Shown here: piece after piece, positions 60,393 to 64,000 of the stretch
Position numbering within the stretch: position 1 is the first letter of the stretch
Layout of the letters: the number at the start of each line of letters is the position of its first letter
DNA from: Actinomycetospora sp. NBRC 106378
Lineage (GTDB): Bacteria > Actinomycetota > Actinomycetes > Mycobacteriales > Pseudonocardiaceae
NCBI RefSeq assembly: GCF_030269685.1
Contig: NZ_BSTT01000013.1
Location: 103,251 to 167,250, forward strand
DNA length: 64,000 nucleotides
Reading direction: 5' to 3'
Made by a program: the position numbers and the translations under genes
The notes under the pieces: generated by a model
What the model saw: the letters and a program-made list of their open reading frames with translations, nothing else
Told to the model about the DNA's origin: nothing
The model's database searches: none

Positions 60393-61055
60393 TCAACGGG
60401 TCCCGACGGCGAGCCCGAGCAGCTCGGGCAGGTCGGCGACCCCGTCCAGGACGTGCGTGGGCCGGGCCGCCTCCAGCTCCCTGCGGGTCTGCGCGCCCGT
60501 GAGCACCCCGACGACGAGGCCGGCACCCGCGGCGAGGCCCGCCTCGACGTCGAGGACGGTGTCCCCGGCGGCCAGGACCTCCGCCGGGTCGTCGACCCCG
60601 GTCAGCCCCATCGCCCGCCGGATCATCGCCGGGGACGGGCGGCCGGCTCCGACCTCCTCGGCGCACACCACGCCGTCGACCTCGAGCCCGACGACCTCGA
60701 GCAGGGGGTCGGTGACCTGGCGGTCGAAACCCGTCGTCAGGACCACCGCGACACCCCGCGCTCGCAGGGCGGCCAGCGCTTCCGGGACGCCCGCGCAGGG
60801 ACGCGGCGGCACCTCGGCATAGGCGGCGCGGAGTCGGTCCACGAACTCGGTGTGCAGGTCCTCGACCTCGGCCCGACCGGTCAGGGCCCGCAGGGCCTCC
60901 CGCTTGTCGGCCCCCATCCAGCGGCGGATGTCCTCGTCCTCCGGGGTGGCGCCGTGGTCGGTGACGACCTCCGCGAGGACGCGGTAGACCGCGCCGCCCT
61001 CGTCCACGGTGGTGCCGGCGATGTCGAGGGCGGCCAGGCGGACGGCGGTGCTCAC
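60393..61055 (-). CDS. Phosphonatase-like HAD hydrolase
   Basis: The 220-residue HAD-family protein has motif I AALDIAGTTVDEGG, with the AGTT signature of phosphonoacetaldehyde hydrolase relatives. Motif II is in VLTTGFDR and the C-terminal ACTION is AAGDTVLDVEAGLAAG. It resembles the TIGR03351 PhnX-like group. True PhnX has a Schiff-base Lys in its cap, which I cannot confirm here. GTG 61055 overlaps the preceding FAD oxidoreductase stop by 4 bp, so the two are coupled and probably act in one C-P or organophosphonate route. Confidence 0.85.
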   Translation of the reverse strand: MSTAVRLAALDIAGTTVDEGGAVYRVLAEVVTDHGATPEDEDIRRWMGADKREALRALTGRAEVEDLHTEFVDRLRAAYAEVPPRPCAGVPEALAALRARGVAVVLTTGFDRQVTDPLLEVVGLEVDGVVCAEEVGAGRPSPAMIRRAMGLTGVDDPAEVLAAGDTVLDVEAGLAAGAGLVVGVLTGAQTRRELEAARPTHVLDGVADLPELLGLAVGTR

Positions 61056-62158
61056 GAGGTCTCCGGGAGGGTGTCGAGGACGCTGGGGGCGAGGCCGAAG
61101 GCCGTCGTCATGCCGATCCCGGAGGTCACCGAGACGGCGACGACGCCGGGTGCGAGCGGGGCCCGCAGGAACTCGCCGGGCGCGGAGGCGTAGGTGCCCT
61201 GCCATCGGCGGACGACACGCAGGTCGGCCTGCAGCAGGGCGCGGGTCTCGGCGAGGAGCAGCTCGTCGAGGGACTCCTCCGACCAGGGCTCGGGGGTCCG
61301 CGCGTAGCGGTGGGTGTCGCCGACGACGAGGTCGCCGTCGGGGAGCTGGGTGAGCATGTGGTTGACGACGGCGTCGAGCATCTCCGGGCGCTCGGTGCGC
61401 CAGCGCTCGCGGAGCGCGGCGGCGCCGGCGGTCGCCGCGAGCGCCGGGTACCGCAGCATCGAGCTGCCGGTGAGCACCGCCGGCGCGACCTGCACCGGGG
61501 TGACCGGTCGGAGCTGGAGCATCTGCAGCGTGCACCGCTCCAGGCCGGCCTCGTCGGCGGTCCCGGGAGCCAACCGGTCGAGGTCGTGACCGACGCAGAC
61601 CACCACGTGGTCGGCTGTGAGGTCGCCCCGGCCGGTGCGCACACCGCCGGCCTGGACGTCGAGGACGGGCGTCCCGCGCAGCACCGTCACCCCCGGTTGC
61701 TGCTCGAGGTGGTCGAGCAGGCGTGGTGCGGCGACCCGCTGCTCGACGCGGACGTCCCGCGGCAGGAACGCGCCCCCGCGCAGGCCCTCGGGGCGGACCG
61801 GGAGCCGGTCGACGACCTCGGCCGCGCTCAGCACGCGGACCTCGTCGCCGCGGACGTCGGCCAGCTCCTCCAGGGCCGCCAGCTCCTCCTCGGCCCGGGC
61901 CACGACGACCGTGCCGCACTCGGCGACGTCGAAGCCCGCGGCCTTGCCGGCGTGCAGCCACGTCCTGCGCGCCCGCTGCGCGAACTCGAGCGCCTCCCCG
62001 GCCTGGGCGGTCAGGCATCCGTGCCCGAAGTTGCGGATCGAGGCGCCGACCGGGTGGTCGTCGCGTTCGACGACGGTCACGGACAGGCCGCGCTCGGTCG
62101 CCTCCAGGGCGTGGGCCAGGCCGACGATGCCGCCGCCCACCACGATCAGGTCGCTCAC
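61052..62158 (-). CDS. FAD-dependent oxidoreductase, TIGR03364 (phosphonate-associated) type
   Basis: The DAO-fold flavoenzyme begins VSDLIVVGGGIVGLAHALEA with the GxGxxG motif. It has SIRNFGHGCLTAQAGEALEF near residue 40 and DHVVVCVGHDLDRL, and ends with SGIGMTTAFGLAPSVLDTLP. The NFGxG feature and pairing with a PhnX-like hydrolase match the group annotated TIGR03364, linked to catabolism of aminoethylphosphonate-like compounds. GTG 62158 is the start. It is divergent from a GntR gene with a palindrome between. Confidence 0.87.
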   Translation of the reverse strand: MSDLIVVGGGIVGLAHALEATERGLSVTVVERDDHPVGASIRNFGHGCLTAQAGEALEFAQRARRTWLHAGKAAGFDVAECGTVVVARAEEELAALEELADVRGDEVRVLSAAEVVDRLPVRPEGLRGGAFLPRDVRVEQRVAAPRLLDHLEQQPGVTVLRGTPVLDVQAGGVRTGRGDLTADHVVVCVGHDLDRLAPGTADEAGLERCTLQMLQLRPVTPVQVAPAVLTGSSMLRYPALAATAGAAALRERWRTERPEMLDAVVNHMLTQLPDGDLVVGDTHRYARTPEPWSEESLDELLLAETRALLQADLRVVRRWQGTYASAPGEFLRAPLAPGVVAVSVTSGIGMTTAFGLAPSVLDTLPETS

Positions 62159-62187
62159 GTGGAGCCACGGTCGTCCTGGTCCCGGTG

Positions 62188-62201
62188 CTTGTCAATACAA
62201 G
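62188..62201. promoter_or_regulatory. Candidate GntR operator
   Basis: CTTGTCAATACAAG is an inverted repeat with arms CTTGT/ACAAG in an AT-rich patch of the 61-bp divergent gap. It resembles HutC-type GntR sites and would let one regulator control both transcripts. Confidence 0.6.
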
Positions 62202-62219
62202 TTGGCGTAGTGTTCACCC

Positions 62220-62939
62220 GTGGCCACCGCAGCGTTGCACCGCACCGTCGCCACGGCCCTGCGCGCGCGCATCGGCCGCGGGGAGCTCGCCGTCGGGAGC
62301 CCGGTGCCCTCGGAGGCCGAGCTGTGCCGGGAGTTCGGCGCCTCCCGCGGCCCCGTCCGCCAGGCGCTCGCGGCGCTGCGCGACGAGGGGCTGATCGGCG
62401 GGGGACAGGGCCGACGGGCGGTGGTGCTCACGGACGTGCCGGGGCAGCCGTTCGAGTCGTTCCAGTCGTTCACCCGCCGCGCCGAACTGACCGGGCACCG
62501 GCCCGGGCAACGGACGTACGACATCGACCGGCGGGTCCCGGATGCACCTGCCGCGGCCGCGCTCGGGCTCGGGCCGGGCGAGCCCGCCGTCGTCCTGCTG
62601 CGCCTGCGCCTGCTCGACGACCGCCCGGCGATGGTGGAACGGACGACGTTCATCCCGTCCGTCGGCGACCTGCTGCTCGACGCGGACCTCGACGCCGGGT
62701 CGATCTACGCCATCCTGACGGCGGGTGGGGTCGATCTCCACGCCGCTCGCCACACGCTCGACGCCGTGCCCGCCGACGCGACCGACGCCCGGCTCCTCGA
62801 GGTCACGCCCGGCACGCCGCTGCTGCGCGAACGACGCGTCACCACCGACTCCCGGGGGACGCCGCTGGAGTGGTCCGACGACCGCCACCGGCCCGACGTC
62901 ACGACGATCACGCTCACGACCGTGCGCGGCCGCTCGTGA
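62220..62939 (+). CDS. GntR/HutC-family transcriptional regulator
   Basis: The winged-helix N-terminus (about 1-75) contains IGRGELAVGSPVPSEAELCR, then EFGASRGPVRQALAALRDEG, a classic GntR DNA-binding domain. A UTRA effector domain (about 85-235) includes PAVVLLRLRLLDDRPAMVER. Control of phosphonate or sugar catabolism is typical of such regulators. GTG 62220 is used. Its stop overlaps the deaminase-like gene by 4 bp, and it is divergent from the FAD oxidoreductase gene. Confidence 0.92.
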   Translation: MATAALHRTVATALRARIGRGELAVGSPVPSEAELCREFGASRGPVRQALAALRDEGLIGGGQGRRAVVLTDVPGQPFESFQSFTRRAELTGHRPGQRTYDIDRRVPDAPAAAALGLGPGEPAVVLLRLRLLDDRPAMVERTTFIPSVGDLLLDADLDAGSIYAILTAGGVDLHAARHTLDAVPADATDARLLEVTPGTPLLRERRVTTDSRGTPLEWSDDRHRPDVTTITLTTVRGRS

Positions 62940-63856
62940 CCCCGCTGCTGCCGAAGGCCCACCTCCATCTGCACCTGATGGGCTCGATCCGGCCCTCGAC
63001 GTACGCCGAGCTCGGGGGAGAGGCCGCGTTCCCGGAGCGGTACGGCTCGTGGGAGGAGTTCGTCGCTGCCTACCGGGCGACGAAGGACGTGCTGCGTCGG
63101 CCGGACGACCTGCACCGGCTCGTCGTCGAGCTGGTGGCCGACTCGGCCGCGGACGGCGCCGTGTGGACCGAGGTGAGCATCTCGCCCTCGGGTCGGCACC
63201 GGGCCCTGACCGGGTCGGACGAGGCGACGATGGAGATCGTCTGCGACGCGGTGACGGCGGCGGGCGCGCCGGGGGGCGTCGTCGTCGGGATCGACCGGGA
63301 GCGCGACGCGGCGGACCCCGACCGGATGGCGCTGCTCGCGGCGGCGTGGGCCGGTCGTGGCGTGGTCGGGCTCGGGATCGCGGGGGACGAGACCGCGCCG
63401 ATCGCCCCCTTCGGCCGGGCGGCGGAGGTCGCGCACGACGCGGGACTCCTCGTCGTGCCGCACTCCGGCGAGCTGTGCGGGCCGGAGTCGATCCGCGAGG
63501 ACCTCCGCGTAGTGCGACCGGACCGCCTGATGCACGGGGTCCGTGCCGTGGAGGACCCGGAGCTCGTCCGGGAACTGGCCGACCGCGGGATCACGCTCGA
63601 CGTCGGGATCAGCTCGAACGTGGCGCTCGGGGTGGTGCCCGACCTGGCGTCGCACCCGCTGCCCGACCTGGTCCGGGCGGGCGTGCCGTGCTCGGTCAAC
63701 GCCGACGACACGTTGCTGTTCGGCACCGGGCTGGCGCACGAGTACGAGCTCGCGCGCCGGCTCGGCCTGACCGACGCCGAGCTCGCCGCCGTCGCGCGGG
63801 CGTCGGTCGTCGGCTCCGCGGCGCCGGCGTCCGTGCGGGAGGTGCTACGCCCGTGA
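62936..63856 (+). CDS. Adenosine deaminase-family amidohydrolase
   Basis: The TIM-barrel metal hydrolase begins LLPKAHLHLHLMGSIRPSTY. The HxH zinc motif is intact, but the usual HxHLDG Asp is Met. Catalytic VPHSGELCG (His, Glu) and SVNADDTLLF (Asp-Asp) are present, so deaminase chemistry is plausible. The 306 residues are slightly short for adenosine deaminase. Coupling to gntR by GTGA suggests that its substrate is linked to the divergent phosphonate-type genes. The stop codon lies inside a truncated family C hairpin. Confidence 0.85.
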   Translation: MTPLLPKAHLHLHLMGSIRPSTYAELGGEAAFPERYGSWEEFVAAYRATKDVLRRPDDLHRLVVELVADSAADGAVWTEVSISPSGRHRALTGSDEATMEIVCDAVTAAGAPGGVVVGIDRERDAADPDRMALLAAAWAGRGVVGLGIAGDETAPIAPFGRAAEVAHDAGLLVVPHSGELCGPESIREDLRVVRPDRLMHGVRAVEDPELVRELADRGITLDVGISSNVALGVVPDLASHPLPDLVRAGVPCSVNADDTLLFGTGLAHEYELARRLGLTDAELAAVARASVVGSAAPASVREVLRP

Positions 63857-63880
63857 GCACGTGTCCGTGCCAGGGCACGG
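63853..63880. repeat. Truncated family C hairpin copy
   Basis: gtgagcac, then tccgtgccaggNcacgg, matches one half of the hairpin at 46377-46422 read on the opposite strand. The complementary agtgctcac arm is missing, and the sequence changes to the IS-like repeat at 63887. Confidence 0.65.
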
Positions 63881-63886
63881 TGTGAT

Positions 63887-64000
63887 GTCTCAGCACATCC
63901 TGGACAGATAAGTCTCAGCACATCGCGGACAGGTTGGTGTTCCGCTGGTAGCGGACGCTGCGGTCAAGGGTAAGGCTGGCGGCGATCGCGTTATCGATGA
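63887..64000 (-). mobile_element. Probable end of an IS element (IS481/IS3-like), cut by the window edge
   Basis: Two 21-bp direct repeats (63887-63907 and 63912-63932, 19 of 21 identical, 25-bp spacing) contain gtctcagcacatc. Beyond them the composition is less GC-rich. A minus-strand frame ends at TGA 63915-63917; its visible tail reads ASLTLDRSVRYQRNTNLSAM, which resembles the C-terminal end of IS481-type integrase-like transposases. Most of the element would lie beyond 64000. Confidence 0.45.

Overview
The window is chromosomal DNA from a very GC-rich actinobacterium. GTG starts are frequent, stop and start codons often overlap, and several promoters look leaderless. Mca (mycothiol S-conjugate amidase) and GuaB1 support this. 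From memory of the Mycobacterium tuberculosis map, the gene order follows two blocks there, Rv1020-Rv1026 (mfd, mazG, lpqU, eno, ftsB-like, DUF501, ppx) and about Rv1074c-Rv1112 (thiolase, cbs, metB, greA, mca, DUF255, hemolysin III, short Z-prenyl synthase, phoH2, fumarase, glpX, DUF4245, xseB/xseA, ispH, DUF6542, ychF). I infer Pseudonocardiales (Pseudonocardia or Actinomycetospora-like), but the species cannot be fixed by eye.

Layout. 1-8774: DUF2771-like and MFS genes, mfd, a small membrane protein, asparaginase, a SurA-like lipoprotein and mazG. 8848-12195: the ferrous iron importer efeUOB behind a DtxR/IdeR-type box, placed between mazG and the lpqU-like gene. 12306-19036: lytic transglycosylase, TPR protein, enolase, FtsB, DUF501, exopolyphosphatase and family-5 uracil-DNA glycosylase. 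19047-24106: an atypical tRNA-Leu(UAA), a PIG-L-like protein with an altered active site, a PAS-LOV-GAF-SpoIIE photoreceptor phosphatase, a small antitoxin-like protein and a Bax-inhibitor-1 membrane protein. 24184-36350: thiolase, cystathionine beta-synthase plus gamma-lyase, threonine dehydratase, GreA, Mca and partners, a thioredoxin-domain protein, hemolysin III and a short Z-prenyl synthase. 36489-56603: a secreted two-repeat protein, a DUF885 metallopeptidase, PhoH2, GuaB1, a glycosyltransferase, an ATP-dependent DNA ligase, fumarase, GlpX, exonuclease VII, IspH, RmuC, an alkyltransferase-like protein and YchF. 56685-63856: accessory metabolism (FAD monooxygenase, LLM oxidoreductase, DinB-like and VOC proteins) and a divergent GntR-controlled locus with a phosphonatase-like HAD hydrolase, an FAD oxidoreductase and an adenosine-deaminase-family protein. 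From about 63887 the sequence looks like the end of an IS element that runs off the window.

Working groups. EfeU, EfeO and EfeB form one iron-uptake system. Cbs and the gamma-lyase form a reverse transsulfuration pair. Mca detoxifies mycothiol conjugates. XseA and XseB form exonuclease VII. LigB, UDG, Mfd, RmuC and the alkyltransferase-like protein are a spread of DNA-repair functions.

The most unusual content is outside the protein families. Several unrelated families of long-stem palindromes sit in intergenic gaps, most often between convergent genes. One family has 23-24 bp arms and four loci; another occurs at three convergent junctions. A 14-15 base motif (TTCCCGACGRCGGGT) recurs about 13 times on both strands, in genes and in gaps. 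A 19-bp-stem hairpin leads into four 10-bp tandem repeats at 17211-17290. A -10-like hexamer lies 7-9 nt before the start codon of nine genes.
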